A DNA stretch of 64,000 bases from Chondrinema litorale (GTDB taxonomy: Bacteria > Bacteroidota > Bacteroidia > Cytophagales > Flammeovirgaceae). The DNA lies in contig NZ_CP111043.1 of the NCBI RefSeq assembly GCF_026250525.1, forward strand, positions 2,097,421 to 2,161,420, in the 5' to 3' direction. The translations under genes were made by a program, and so were the position numbers. This document shows positions 36,697 to 45,764 of the stretch, piece by piece. Positions within the stretch are counted from its first letter, which is position 1, and each line of letters begins with the position of its first letter. The notes below the pieces were generated by a model that ran no database searches, was not told where the DNA came from, and saw only the letters and a program-made list of their open reading frames with translations.

Positions 36697-37524
36697 CTAT
36701 CCTTTCTTAAAAACCAGACTAACCCAGTTTTCCTGCACTTTGCTTTTTATGAATTGTAAACGTAAAGATGTGGCTTTATTGACTATTAAAGGAATATCTT
36801 CACCATGAAACCCGCTTAAAATTAAGATTCCATCTGATAATAGCATATCGTTGTAGACCGGTATTTCTTCTAGAATTACGTTGCGGTTGATGTTTGCCAG
36901 TACTATATCGTATTGGCCTAAATGAGTGAAATTAGCGGCTGTTCCTAGCTGGCAATTAACAGTAACACTATTGAGTGAAGCATTTTCTAAAGTATTCTCA
37001 ACTGACCAGTCTTCTACTTCGCAAGCGTCTACTTGTTGTGCTCCAAGCTTAATAGCCATAATTGAAAGTACGCCAGTACCACTACCTGCCTCAAAAACTT
37101 TTTTACCTACATGGTCAGTCTCCATTTGGTTTAACAACATAAGCTTGGTGGTTGCATGATGCCCAGTACCAAATGACATTTTGGGAGTTATAAGCAATTC
37201 ATATTTATATGGCTTAGGAGGTTCGTGAAACTCTGCTCTTATCAAACAGTCGTCATTTACAAAAACCATATCATAATTGCTCTCCCAGAGCTTATTCCAG
37301 TTCTGCTTCTCTACTTCTTCAGACTGGTAACTTAATGAACCTAATGATGAATAAAAACCGAAGACCTCATCTACAGCATCTTCGTTAAATGCATCCTTTT
37401 CAACAGAAGCCTCAAAACCAGAATCTGTTTCTATAAAAGAATCAAATCCGTGTTCAGATAATTCTGCTATTAGTAAATCTGCTGCTTCCTCGTTACAGCT
37501 TACTTTTAAAAGGATATAACTCAT
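36697..37524 (-). CDS. prmA: ribosomal protein L11 methyltransferase
   Basis: PrmA trimethylates ribosomal protein L11. The 275-residue protein has an N-terminal L11-recognition domain (about 1-100) and a class I SAM domain with MSFGTGHHATTKLML, FEAGSGTGVLSIMAIKLGA and VLANINRNVI, where family members have N-P/N-I. Length and order fit. Genes before it in the same direction are the DUF6150-like gene and tpiA, so a tpiA-DUF6150-prmA unit is possible. Confidence 0.95.
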   Translation of the reverse strand: MSYILLKVSCNEEAADLLIAELSEHGFDSFIETDSGFEASVEKDAFNEDAVDEVFGFYSSLGSLSYQSEEVEKQNWNKLWESNYDMVFVNDDCLIRAEFHEPPKPYKYELLITPKMSFGTGHHATTKLMLLNQMETDHVGKKVFEAGSGTGVLSIMAIKLGAQQVDACEVEDWSVENTLENASLNSVTVNCQLGTAANFTHLGQYDIVLANINRNVILEEIPVYNDMLLSDGILILSGFHGEDIPLIVNKATSLRLQFIKSKVQENWVSLVFKKG

Positions 37525-37591
37525 TAGGCTTTTCTTTAATTAACTGCAATGCTAGTGTAAAACAAATGAAAATAAAATTTTGCTTTATAGA

Positions 37592-37942
37592 TTATCTATT
37601 GCAGTGTGCTTCTACATCAACATCTGTATAATGTACAGTAAAATCTGCCAAGTTTCGATCTTCTACATAACAAATGGTAAATTCTGCAAATGCTTTGTTC
37701 TTTGTAAAAAACCAAAGTCCGGTATCATCTGCCATTAATTCATTTGTTTCTTTAAATACTATTAAATCTGCAGAGTATTCGTCTTCTTCGAGATATACAC
37801 GATAAGTAGCTTCGAATACATTTTTCACTTCGAAAGCAGTACCATATACATCGCAAATTCCTGTTCGATCAGATTTTAGTTGCTCATTTTCTACTGGTAA
37901 GAAGCCAAGCAACATTGGCACTAACATAAAAAATAGCTTCAT
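37592..37942 (-). CDS. DUF6150-like small secreted protein
   Basis: The 116-residue protein has a short N-terminal hydrophobic signal (about residues 1-16). A repeated short beta pattern follows in which an Ala-Asp-hydrophobic triplet recurs: YSADLIVFKETNE, then TGLWFFTKNKAFAEFTICYV, then LADFTVHYTDVDVEAHC. This matches the repeat style of DUF6150 proteins, whose function is unknown. It lies between tpiA and prmA, in the same direction as both. Confidence 0.65.
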   Translation of the reverse strand: MKLFFMLVPMLLGFLPVENEQLKSDRTGICDVYGTAFEVKNVFEATYRVYLEEDEYSADLIVFKETNELMADDTGLWFFTKNKAFAEFTICYVEDRNLADFTVHYTDVDVEAHCNR

Positions 37943-38033
37943 ATATCAAGAAAGCAGGAAAACATTTTGTTTGTTCCCTGCTCTTTAAATTTTAGTTGAA
38001 AAAGATAAGTTCAAGAGAACTATTTTGTTCAAA

Positions 38034-38795
38034 TTAATAAGATTTAGCTATGTCAATAAAATCTCTTGATTTTAAAGAAGCGCCACCGATTAATCCACCA
38101 TCTACATCTGGACAAGCAAATAATTCTTCTGCATTAGAAGGCTTACAACTTCCACCGTATAGAATAGAAGTTTCTGCTGCTACTTCTGTTCCGTATTTCT
38201 TTTCTACTAATCCTCTAATAAATGCATGCATTTCTTGAGCTTGCTCGCTACTTGCAGTTTTACCAGTACCAATTGCCCATACAGGTTCGTATGCAATTAC
38301 TACTTTAGAAAAGTCTTCAGCTGAAAGATGGAAAAGAGATTCTTCTAATTGAGAACCTACAATTTCTTCTTGTTTGTTAGCTTCTCTTTCGTCAAGTACC
38401 TCGCCACAGCAGAAAATTGGTAACATATCATTTGCTAAAACGATGTCTACTTTTTCTGCAAGTTCTTGGTTGCTTTCTTTAAAATACTCTCTACGCTCAC
38501 TGTGTCCAAGAATTACATAATCGATTCCGTAAGACTTTAACATTGGTGCTGCTGTCTCACCTGTGTAAGCACCAGAAGTTTTAGTGTAGCAATTTTGCGC
38601 ACCTACAAATACATTTGAAGAACTACCAACTAAACTTTTAACCTGAGATAAATGAATAAAAGGAGTACACATAATTAAAGTAACATCTGAGGGTACTTCG
38701 TCTTTTGTCATGTTTACCACTTCAGAAGCAAGTTTTTGTGCATCTTCTTTAAGCGTATTCATCTTCCAGTTTCCTGCTACAATTTTTTTTGCCAT
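38034..38795 (-). CDS. tpiA: triose-phosphate isomerase
   Basis: TpiA interconverts dihydroxyacetone phosphate and glyceraldehyde 3-phosphate in glycolysis. Its 253 residues show VAGNWKMN with the substrate-binding Lys, VILGHSERR with the catalytic His, [15 protein letters not shown] with the catalytic Glu and the phosphate loop, and SILYGGS. It heads a leftward cluster with the DUF6150-like gene and prmA. A small hairpin (AGCCTG with CAGGCT, 38825-38846) lies in the leader about 30 bases upstream. Confidence 0.97.
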   Translation of the reverse strand: MAKKIVAGNWKMNTLKEDAQKLASEVVNMTKDEVPSDVTLIMCTPFIHLSQVKSLVGSSSNVFVGAQNCYTKTSGAYTGETAAPMLKSYGIDYVILGHSERREYFKESNQELAEKVDIVLANDMLPIFCCGEVLDEREANKQEEIVGSQLEESLFHLSAEDFSKVVIAYEPVWAIGTGKTASSEQAQEMHAFIRGLVEKKYGTEVAAETSILYGGSCKPSNAEELFACPDVDGGLIGGASLKSRDFIDIAKSY

Positions 38796-38880
38796 TTGAT
38801 TTACTTTTTTTATTTATTTAAATAAGCCTGAAAACATTTACAGGCTAGAAAATTAATTTCTAATGTTAGTTTTACAATCC

Positions 38881-38896
38881 TCTACAAAAGTGTAGA
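38881..38896. promoter_or_regulatory. short inverted repeat upstream of nth
   Basis: TCTACA-AAAG-TGTAGA is a 6+6 inverted repeat with a 4-base centre, 41 bases before the nth start and 85 bases before tpiA. It could be an operator or a weak hairpin. Nothing identical was noticed elsewhere in the window. Confidence 0.25.
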
Positions 38897-38937
38897 ATAA
38901 ATAAGATGATTCAGAACTAAGTGCCAAAAAAGTTTAT

Positions 38938-39606
38938 ATGACAAAAAAAGAAAAAGTGGCTGAAATAATCAGAATATTGGATGAATTATATCCTGAAGTA
39001 CCTATTCCTTTAGATCATCAGGATTCATACACTTTATTGATAGCAGTTTTACTTTCAGCACAATGTACTGATGCAAGAGTAAATAAAATTACACCTTTGC
39101 TTTTTGCCAGAGCAGATAATCCATACGATATGATTCTGCTTACTGTAGAAGAGATTAAGCAAATTATAAGACCGTGTGGGCTTTCTCCAATGAAGTCTAA
39201 TGCCATATGGAATTTATCTAAAATTCTTATTGACAAGCATGGAGGCGAAGTACCAGATAATTTTAAAGATTTAGAAGCATTACCGGGAGTAGGACACAAA
39301 ACAGCATCTGTGGTAATGTCTCAGGCTTTTGGGCAACCTGCTTTTCCAGTAGATACACACATACATAGATTAATGTATCGCTGGGGACTCTCAAACGGCA
39401 AAAGTGTAGAACAAACAGAAAAAGATGCAAAAAGACTTTTCCCTAAAGAAAAATGGAATAAGCTACACCTACAAATTATCTATTATGGCAGAGAGTATTG
39501 CCCAGCAAGAGGTTTTGTACTAGACAATTGCCCAATTACTAAAAAATTTGGTCGACAAAGTTTTATAGATAGCCTCAATAAAAAGCCCGTAAAGAAAAAG
39601 GCATAA
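38938..39606 (+). CDS. nth: endonuclease III, lacking two iron-sulfur cysteines
   Basis: Nth removes oxidised pyrimidines and cuts the abasic site. The 222-residue protein has the helix-hairpin-helix LPGVGHKTASVV with catalytic K121 and the catalytic D139 in PVDTHIHR. The usual C-terminal cluster C-x6-C-x2-C-x5-C is broken: C188 and C198 match the first and third ligands, but L195 and F204 replace the second and fourth. A [4Fe-4S] cluster is therefore unlikely to form, while the catalytic core is intact. It is divergent from tpiA and ends at a hairpin shared with the convergent coiled-coil gene. Confidence 0.93.
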   Translation: MTKKEKVAEIIRILDELYPEVPIPLDHQDSYTLLIAVLLSAQCTDARVNKITPLLFARADNPYDMILLTVEEIKQIIRPCGLSPMKSNAIWNLSKILIDKHGGEVPDNFKDLEALPGVGHKTASVVMSQAFGQPAFPVDTHIHRLMYRWGLSNGKSVEQTEKDAKRLFPKEKWNKLHLQIIYYGREYCPARGFVLDNCPITKKFGRQSFIDSLNKKPVKKKA

Positions 39607-39638
39607 AAAAAGCGAGTTTAACTGCTGGTTAAACTCGC
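39604..39638 (-). terminator. terminator between nth and the coiled-coil gene
   Basis: Perfect 11-base arms (39612-39622 and 39628-39638) around a 5-base loop. The run of A on the left (39605-39611) gives a U tract only in the leftward direction, so it mainly ends the 112-residue gene. Confidence 0.85.
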
Positions 39639-39668
39639 AAAGAATTTACATTAATTGATAGAATACAT

Positions 39669-40007
39669 TTATACTTTTTTCTTTTTCTTATCTGTTTTAC
39701 TCAACATTTGAATAATCTTATCTTTATCATTCAATTGTTGTTTCAACTGTTCTACCTGATCTTTCAAATATTTTATCTCTAGGTCTTTAGAAACATTAGA
39801 CTCTTTATCGTCTTCGTTCACTCTCACTGACGTAGAAGTACTTGTCGCTTCTTCTTTCCCTTTAAATTTTTCAAACAAATCGAACAAATCATCTAAACCT
39901 GGATTTCTACCATTATTTGCCTGCCTAAATTTATTAAAACCTCTAGTCATCATTTCTTTAATGAACTGCTGAATGAGGCCTTCCATGTTATCATCTTTTC
40001 TTTCCAT
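39669..40007 (-). CDS. hypothetical coiled-coil protein, 112 residues
   Basis: There is no recognised family. The N-terminal half is polar with RGFNKFRQANNGRNPGLDDLFDLF. Residues about 70-105 form a heptad-like coiled coil (LEIKYLKDQVEQLKQQLNDK) ending in a Lys-rich tail. The start could be Met1 or Met8. No signal peptide or membrane helix is seen, so it is probably cytoplasmic and oligomeric. Confidence 0.7.
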   Translation of the reverse strand: MERKDDNMEGLIQQFIKEMMTRGFNKFRQANNGRNPGLDDLFDLFEKFKGKEEATSTSTSVRVNEDDKESNVSKDLEIKYLKDQVEQLKQQLNDKDKIIQMLSKTDKKKKKV

Positions 40008-40317
40008 AGTAATATCTTTTCGATGTATTTCTAAAATTTGTGACGCATAAAAATGTATTTCAGTTACACATCATACCATCACAATTGATTTATATCTATT
40101 TTAAATTAGTCTTTAATCTCTATATAGCTAATGTAAATGTTTCAAAACATATTAAAAGTTTTTATTTTATAACAAGTCTGAGAAATTTTCAAGCGGAAAA
40201 GATTTGTCATAAAAGGTACTATGCATAGTATAATACCAAGTTAACCCATTTTTATCTTATTTACAGCTATAACAATTTTTCGCTAAGTTTATATCCAATA
40301 AAAAACACTTTTTAGAA
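40008..40317. other. intergenic stretch between divergent genes, nothing clear
   Basis: This is 310 AT-rich bases between the leftward coiled-coil gene and the rightward exonuclease gene. No promoter box, hairpin or reading frame stands out. Confidence 0.55.
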
Positions 40318-41031
40318 GTGAAATTTTTTTTCACACATTCTCGTAGAAAGCAGCGCTTTAGTAAACTCGAAAATTATTTAAATAATTTTCAGCAAAATAG
40401 TTACATTAAAAACTATATAGTTAGTAATCGAAACTATCAAATAAGTAACCAAGCTGAGTTTAACTCATTTGTAATTTTTGATACTGAAAGTACAGGCTTA
40501 AACCCTAAATCAGATTCACTTTTATCTATAGGAGCAGTTAAAGTAATTAATGGCAAAATTCTGCCTAAAGAAAGTATCGATTTATACTTTAATGATGAAA
40601 TTGATAACACTAATTCACCTGTTCATATCCACCAGATTAGAAAAGCTGATTTAAAAAATAATGGTATTCCATTAAAAGATGGCTTAGAAGAATTTTTGAG
40701 ATTTATAGGTAATTCTGTTTTAGTGGCTCACCATGCAAAATTCGATTGTGAATTAATTAATAAATACCTCGATCAGCTATTTGGTTTATACTTACTCAAC
40801 CCAGTACTCGATACTCGAAAAATTGCTATTAGACTAGACAGGAAAGGAATGCATACTGATTCGGTGTCTGAAAAAAATTATAGCCTTGACCAATTGTGTA
40901 AAACCTTTAATATAACTCCTGTAAGTAGACATAATGCACTCGGAGATGCTTTTACAACTGCTATATTATTTCTCAAAATTTTAAAAAAATTAGAAATAAG
41001 GGATATAAAATTAAATAAGCTATTAATTTAG
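40318..41031 (+). CDS. DEDDh 3'-5' exonuclease (DnaQ/epsilon-like)
   Basis: The 237-residue protein starts at GTG 40318. It has an N-terminal basic helical extension (about 1-45). The exonuclease domain then shows Exo I FVIFDTESTGL, Exo II VLVAHHAKFDCELI and Exo IIIepsilon RHNALGDAFTTA, giving the D-E-D-D plus His catalytic set. It resembles the polymerase III epsilon proofreading subunit or RNase T-type enzymes. No polymerase gene is adjacent, so it may act alone in DNA repair or RNA trimming. It is followed by 219 bases before treS. Confidence 0.88.
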   Translation: MKFFFTHSRRKQRFSKLENYLNNFQQNSYIKNYIVSNRNYQISNQAEFNSFVIFDTESTGLNPKSDSLLSIGAVKVINGKILPKESIDLYFNDEIDNTNSPVHIHQIRKADLKNNGIPLKDGLEEFLRFIGNSVLVAHHAKFDCELINKYLDQLFGLYLLNPVLDTRKIAIRLDRKGMHTDSVSEKNYSLDQLCKTFNITPVSRHNALGDAFTTAILFLKILKKLEIRDIKLNKLLI

Positions 41032-41250
41032 TTTGAACAATTTGATATCACTATTCATTTCTTATTAAGGGCTAATTTGTTTTACACCCTAGTTTTTTAT
41101 GTAGAATAGTGACTTATTTTCTGGAATAAAAAACCCCCTTATTATTTACATTTTTACTATTCCAATAAACACTTATCGAATTTACTTAACTGACCTACAG
41201 TTAGTTACAGCTAATATTTTGATCAATTTTCAAACATTTTTTAAAGTAAA

Positions 41251-44200
41251 ATGACTGAGCAAAAAGCGGATTTTAGAAACGACAATCTTTGGTATAAAGA
41301 TGCCATTATTTACGAATTACACATCAAAGCATTTCAGGATAGTAATTCTGATGGTATCGGTGATTTTAAAGGACTCTTAAAAAGGTTAGACTACCTGCAT
41401 GATCTCGGCATAACAGCAATTTGGCTATTACCATTTTACCCTTCTCCACAAAAAGATGGTGGGTACGACATCGCTGACTATTATAGCATTAATCCTTCCT
41501 ACGGGAAAATAAAACACTTTAAAAAGTTTCTTGATAAGGCACATAAACTAGATATGAAAGTGATTACCGAGTTAGTTCTCAATCACACTTCAGATCAACA
41601 TCCGTGGTTTCAGCGAGCAAGAAATTCACCTGCTGGCTCTAACTATCGCAATTATTATGTTTGGAGCGATTCTCAAGAAAAGTATAAAGATACGCGAATC
41701 ATATTTCAAGATTTTGAAACCTCTAACTGGACATGGGATTCTGTAGCCAATGCTTATTACTGGCATAGATTTTACTCTCATCAGCCAGATTTAAACTTCG
41801 ACCATCCAGAAGTACAAGAAGAAGTTTTTAATATCCTCGATTTTTGGCTAGACCTCGGTGTAGATGGATTTAGACTTGATGCAGTTCCATACCTATTCGA
41901 AAGAGAAGGTACTAACTGCGAGAACCTACCTGAAACACACGTGTTTCTCAAAAAACTCAGAAAACATATTGATGAGAAATATACCAATAAGATGTTTTTA
42001 GCTGAGGCTAATATGTGGCCAGAAGACTCTGCCGCTTATTTTGGTGATGGTGACGAATGCCACATGAATTACCACTTTCCAATAATGCCAAGGCTCTTTA
42101 TGTCTTTAAAACTAGAAGACAGACACCCAATTATAGATATAATTGAACAAACACCTGCTATTCCAGAGAACTGCCAATGGGCAATGTTTCTCCGAAACCA
42201 CGATGAGCTTACGCTTGAGATGGTAACCGATGAGGAACGAGATTATATGTACCGAGCTTACACCAAAGACTCAAAGGCAAAAATAAATCTGGGTATTAGA
42301 CATAGACTAGCACCATTGCTTGACAATAACAGAAAAAAAATCGAGCTGATGAACTACCTGTTGTTTTCACTACCGGGAACACCTGTAATTTATTATGGTG
42401 ATGAAATTGGAATGGGCGATAATATTTATCTGGGTGATAGAGATGGAGTAAGAACACCAATGCAATGGAGTTCAGACAGAAACGGCGGATTCTCACAAAT
42501 CAATCCTCAGAAATTATACTTGCCTAATATCTCAGACCCTGAATACAGTTTTGATGCAGTAAATGTAGAGACTCAGCAAGACAACACATCTTCATTACTC
42601 TGGTGGATGAAAAGAGTAATTGATATGCGTAAAAGATATAAAGCATTTAGTAGAGGAAGCATTCAGTTTTTATCTCCAGACAATGCGAAAGTATTAGCTT
42701 TTGTAAGAAGTTATGAAAATCAACACATTCTGGTTTTGGCAAACTTATCTCGCTTTTCGCAAGGTGTAGAAATTGAATTAGATGAATTTGAAGATTACAT
42801 TCCTGTTGACGTTTTTAGCCGCAATAAATTTCCAAAAATCACCAACAAACCATACCTATTTACTTTAGGGCCACACGGTTATTTTTGGTTTCAATTAAAA
42901 AATAGCAAACCGGGTATTCAAGATTTAATTCCTGATCTCGAAATTACCGGCATTCACTATAGCGATATTTTCAAGAAGAATAACCTTAAAATTCTTGAGC
43001 AAGAAATTATTCCAACTTACTTAAACAATAGTAAATGGTTCGAAGGTAAAGACAGAGTAATTAGAAAAGTAGTAATAAAGCAAAGACGTAACGTAAAGCT
43101 TTCCGACAGAAATGCCTTTATGCTTTATATGCATATAGAATTTAATGATGGCTTCCCTGAGTACTACTTATTACCTGTTTTAATAGTATCTGATGCAGAA
43201 AAAGAATCTCTAAACGGAAATACCAATGATAAAATAGTTGGAACATATTTTATTAATAATGAAAAATTCTGGATACTAGAAGCCGCAGTTTCGCCAAACT
43301 TTAGAGAAAAACTCATTTTTCAATTTTTCGACAATAAGAAACATAAAGGTGAATCTGTAGATATTCTCAAGTTTGCATTAAACGAAGGCGAAAAAGGACA
43401 AGTAGACACAAGTGAATTTATAGGTCATTCTAAATTGATTGATACAAGAAAAGGCAATACTGGTATCACTTATAGCAACAAGTATTTCCTTAAAATGTAC
43501 AGAAGGCTAGACAAAGCCCCTAACCCCGATTATGAAACAGTTAAATTCTTAAGTGAAAATACAGATTTTCCTTATGTGCCTAAATTTAAAGGTGAAATAA
43601 CTTGGGCAAATAATAACGACTTTGTTTCTGTAACCGGAATGCTACAAGAGTACATACCGAATCAAGGTAATGCTAAATTATATTTCGAAGATGTAATTAA
43701 GCGCTACTACGAAAGGGTATTTTCTGTAAGAAATAATTTTGATTGCCAAGACATAGAAGTTGAAGTATTTGAAGGTTTACCAGAAAAAGAAAAATACAAC
43801 TGGTACGAAGAAGTAATCGGAAATGTGGTGATAGAACGTGCCTCATTACTTGGACTCATTACTGCACAATTACACCAAGAATTGGCTGCACATCCTCAGG
43901 TTATTGGCTTTGAGAGAGAGAACTTCTCCCTGCATTATCAGAAATCTTTATTTTCTGCGCTTCAATCTTCAATCAGACTTAATTTTCAACTAATTAATAA
44001 AAAAAGTCATCTGTTTTCAGAAGCTACACAGGAAGAACTCAATAAACTGGTTGAAAACAAAGACGCTATTGTAACACTGCTTAAAAAGTTACAAGACGAT
44101 AAAATAGATACTTTAAAAACCAGAATTCATGGTAATCTGCATTTAGGAAATGTACTTTTTACTGGTAAAGACTTTTACATAAATGATTTTGAAGGAGATG

Positions 44201-44574
44201 CAACTAGAGCTTTTAGTGAGAAACGACTTAAAAAATCTCCACTGAAAGACATTGCTTCATTGTTAAGATCATTTCATTATGCTGCATATAATGCTATTTT
44301 CCATAAAGGTGTAGTAAGAACAGAGGATATACCTTTCTTAAAAGAGTGGAGCGACAAATGGTATAAGTATGTTGCAAACAGGATGTTAAACTCTTACTAT
44401 GAGAATATGCACGATATGGCCATCTTACCTGAAGAAAAAGAGCAATTCCAATTCTTATTAGAAGTGTTCTTAATTGAAAGAGCTTTTTATGAATTAAAAC
44501 TGGAAATACTTAGAGAATCTGATAAAGCTTGGTTACCAGCTCGTGCAATTAACGATTTAATAACCAAAGATTAA
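41251..44574 (+). CDS. treS: trehalose synthase fused to a maltokinase-like domain
   Basis: The 1107-residue protein combines a GH13 trehalose synthase (about residues 10-550) with a C-terminal maltokinase-like domain (about 560-1107). The GH13 part has the nucleophile D210 in DGFRLDAVPYL, the acid/base E252 in LAEANMWPED and the third Asp in LRNHDELT. The kinase-like part has IHGNLHLGNVLF and INDFEGDATRAF, in the place of the phosphotransferase loop and metal site. Such fusions interconvert maltose and trehalose and make maltose 1-phosphate for the GlgE glucan route. It starts a probable operon with an MscS-type channel. Confidence 0.95.
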   Translation: MTEQKADFRNDNLWYKDAIIYELHIKAFQDSNSDGIGDFKGLLKRLDYLHDLGITAIWLLPFYPSPQKDGGYDIADYYSINPSYGKIKHFKKFLDKAHKLDMKVITELVLNHTSDQHPWFQRARNSPAGSNYRNYYVWSDSQEKYKDTRIIFQDFETSNWTWDSVANAYYWHRFYSHQPDLNFDHPEVQEEVFNILDFWLDLGVDGFRLDAVPYLFEREGTNCENLPETHVFLKKLRKHIDEKYTNKMFLAEANMWPEDSAAYFGDGDECHMNYHFPIMPRLFMSLKLEDRHPIIDIIEQTPAIPENCQWAMFLRNHDELTLEMVTDEERDYMYRAYTKDSKAKINLGIRHRLAPLLDNNRKKIELMNYLLFSLPGTPVIYYGDEIGMGDNIYLGDRDGVRTPMQWSSDRNGGFSQINPQKLYLPNISDPEYSFDAVNVETQQDNTSSLLWWMKRVIDMRKRYKAFSRGSIQFLSPDNAKVLAFVRSYENQHILVLANLSRFSQGVEIELDEFEDYIPVDVFSRNKFPKITNKPYLFTLGPHGYFWFQLKNSKPGIQDLIPDLEITGIHYSDIFKKNNLKILEQEIIPTYLNNSKWFEGKDRVIRKVVIKQRRNVKLSDRNAFMLYMHIEFNDGFPEYYLLPVLIVSDAEKESLNGNTNDKIVGTYFINNEKFWILEAAVSPNFREKLIFQFFDNKKHKGESVDILKFALNEGEKGQVDTSEFIGHSKLIDTRKGNTGITYSNKYFLKMYRRLDKAPNPDYETVKFLSENTDFPYVPKFKGEITWANNNDFVSVTGMLQEYIPNQGNAKLYFEDVIKRYYERVFSVRNNFDCQDIEVEVFEGLPEKEKYNWYEEVIGNVVIERASLLGLITAQLHQELAAHPQVIGFERENFSLHYQKSLFSALQSSIRLNFQLINKKSHLFSEATQEELNKLVENKDAIVTLLKKLQDDKIDTLKTRIHGNLHLGNVLFTGKDFYINDFEGDATRAFSEKRLKKSPLKDIASLLRSFHYAAYNAIFHKGVVRTEDIPFLKEWSDKWYKYVANRMLNSYYENMHDMAILPEEKEQFQFLLEVFLIERAFYELKLEILRESDKAWLPARAINDLITKD

Positions 44575-44625
44575 TAAACATAAAAATTAAACTCAATTTT
44601 ATAATTAATAAAACTGAAACTATTT

Positions 44626-45507
44626 ATGGATATTAAAGAAGCATCAGAAATTCTAATTAGTCAACTTCAATCTTGGTACACTAACATTGTTGCCGGTATT
44701 CCAAATTTAATACTAGCAGTAATTGTGGTAATTTTATTTGGAGTACTTTCAAAAAAAATAAAAGCACTTACCAACAGACTTGTTTTCCGGTTTTCTAATA
44801 ACGACTCGCTCGCAAGCCTTTCAGCTGTAGTTGCTGCTTACATAATTATTCTTGTAGGCATGTTTATAGGTTTAGATATTTTAAACCTAGACAAGGCTGT
44901 TACTTCATTACTGGCTGGTGCTGGTATTATTGGTTTAGCATTAGGTTTCGCATTTCAAGACCTTACTTCCAATTTTATCTCAGGAGTTTTTATTGCAGTA
45001 CAAAGACCTATTCGTATTGGCGATGTAATCGAAACCAACGGCTTTTTTGGTCAAGTTAGAGCCATTAATATTCGCTCTACCATTATTTACAATTTTGCCG
45101 GGCAAGAAATTGAAATTCCCAGTAAAGATATTTTTCAGCAACCTATTTTAAATTATAGCAAAACAGGAGAGAGAAGAATGCAACTAAACTGCGGGGTCTC
45201 TTATGGAGATGATTTGCAAAAGGCACAAGATATAGCAATAGCTGCTATTAATACGCTTCCATTTTTACAAGAAGGCAAACCTGTTGAATTACATTACGAT
45301 GGATTTGGCGATAGTAGCATTAACTTTAAAATATGGTATTGGCTAGATCAAGAAAAAGCTGGCCCGCCACATGCAGGAAGTGAAGCAATTAAAGCTGTTA
45401 AAAAAGCATTTGATGAAAACAATATTACTATTCCGTTCCCAATAAGAACATTGGAGCTAATGGACAGAAAAGAAATACTAGCCCCTTTTATGAAAAACGG
45501 AAATTAA
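44626..45507 (+). CDS. small-conductance mechanosensitive channel, MscS family
   Basis: The 293-residue protein has three membrane helices (about 20-125). The pore-lining third helix, LLAGAGIIGLALGFAFQDL, carries the Gly/Ala packing of MscS. The cytoplasmic domain starts with RPIRIGDVIETNGFFGQV and NIRSTIIYNFAGQEIEIPS. MscS channels open on hypo-osmotic shock to release solutes. It starts 51 bases after treS and ends at a strong terminator, so solute synthesis and solute release are probably transcribed together. Confidence 0.92.
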   Translation: MDIKEASEILISQLQSWYTNIVAGIPNLILAVIVVILFGVLSKKIKALTNRLVFRFSNNDSLASLSAVVAAYIIILVGMFIGLDILNLDKAVTSLLAGAGIIGLALGFAFQDLTSNFISGVFIAVQRPIRIGDVIETNGFFGQVRAINIRSTIIYNFAGQEIEIPSKDIFQQPILNYSKTGERRMQLNCGVSYGDDLQKAQDIAIAAINTLPFLQEGKPVELHYDGFGDSSINFKIWYWLDQEKAGPPHAGSEAIKAVKKAFDENNITIPFPIRTLELMDRKEILAPFMKNGN

Positions 45508-45530
45508 GATAAATAAACACTCACATTATG

Positions 45531-45562
45531 AGCGTCTCTATTAGCTTAGAGACGCTTTTTTG
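45531..45562 (+). terminator. terminator of the treS-mscS unit
   Basis: Perfect 10-base arms (45531-45540 and 45547-45556) with a 6-base loop followed by a T run, 23 bases after the channel gene. Confidence 0.92.
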
Positions 45563-45649
45563 TTGTTATTGAAATCAAATGCTATTTTTTTTTACATTAA
45601 ATGTTATTTAATTAAACTTTTTATATATTTGAAAAATATTCAACATTTT

Positions 45650-45675
45650 TATTTACTCCGTAAATCTCTTACGTT
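45650..45675 (+). promoter_or_regulatory. candidate SOS-type operator upstream of recA
   Basis: This 26-base block matches 21067-21092 with one mismatch. It contains TTAC-TCC-GTAA (45654-45664 region) and the dyad CGTAA-N5-TTACG. It lies 89 bases before the recA ATG, between two exact -7 boxes (45624-45631 and 45685-45692). A repressor bound here would block either promoter. The TTAC-N3-GTAA core resembles the LexA box I recall for Bdellovibrio. Confidence 0.6.
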
Positions 45676-45684
45676 TTGGTAATT

Positions 45685-45692
45685 TATTTTTG
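45685..45692 (+). promoter_or_regulatory. candidate -7 box of recA
   Basis: TATTTTTG, an exact TAnnTTTG match, begins 9 bases after the dyad block and 80 bases before the ATG. A second exact box, TATATTTG, is at 45624-45631. No TTG is at normal -33 spacing for either, which would suit regulated promoters. Confidence 0.45.
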
Positions 45693-45764
45693 AATTAAAC
45701 AAATCAATCTCTTATCAGATTATTTTTTTATTTATATTCCATGTAAAATTAAAATCCATCAGTA

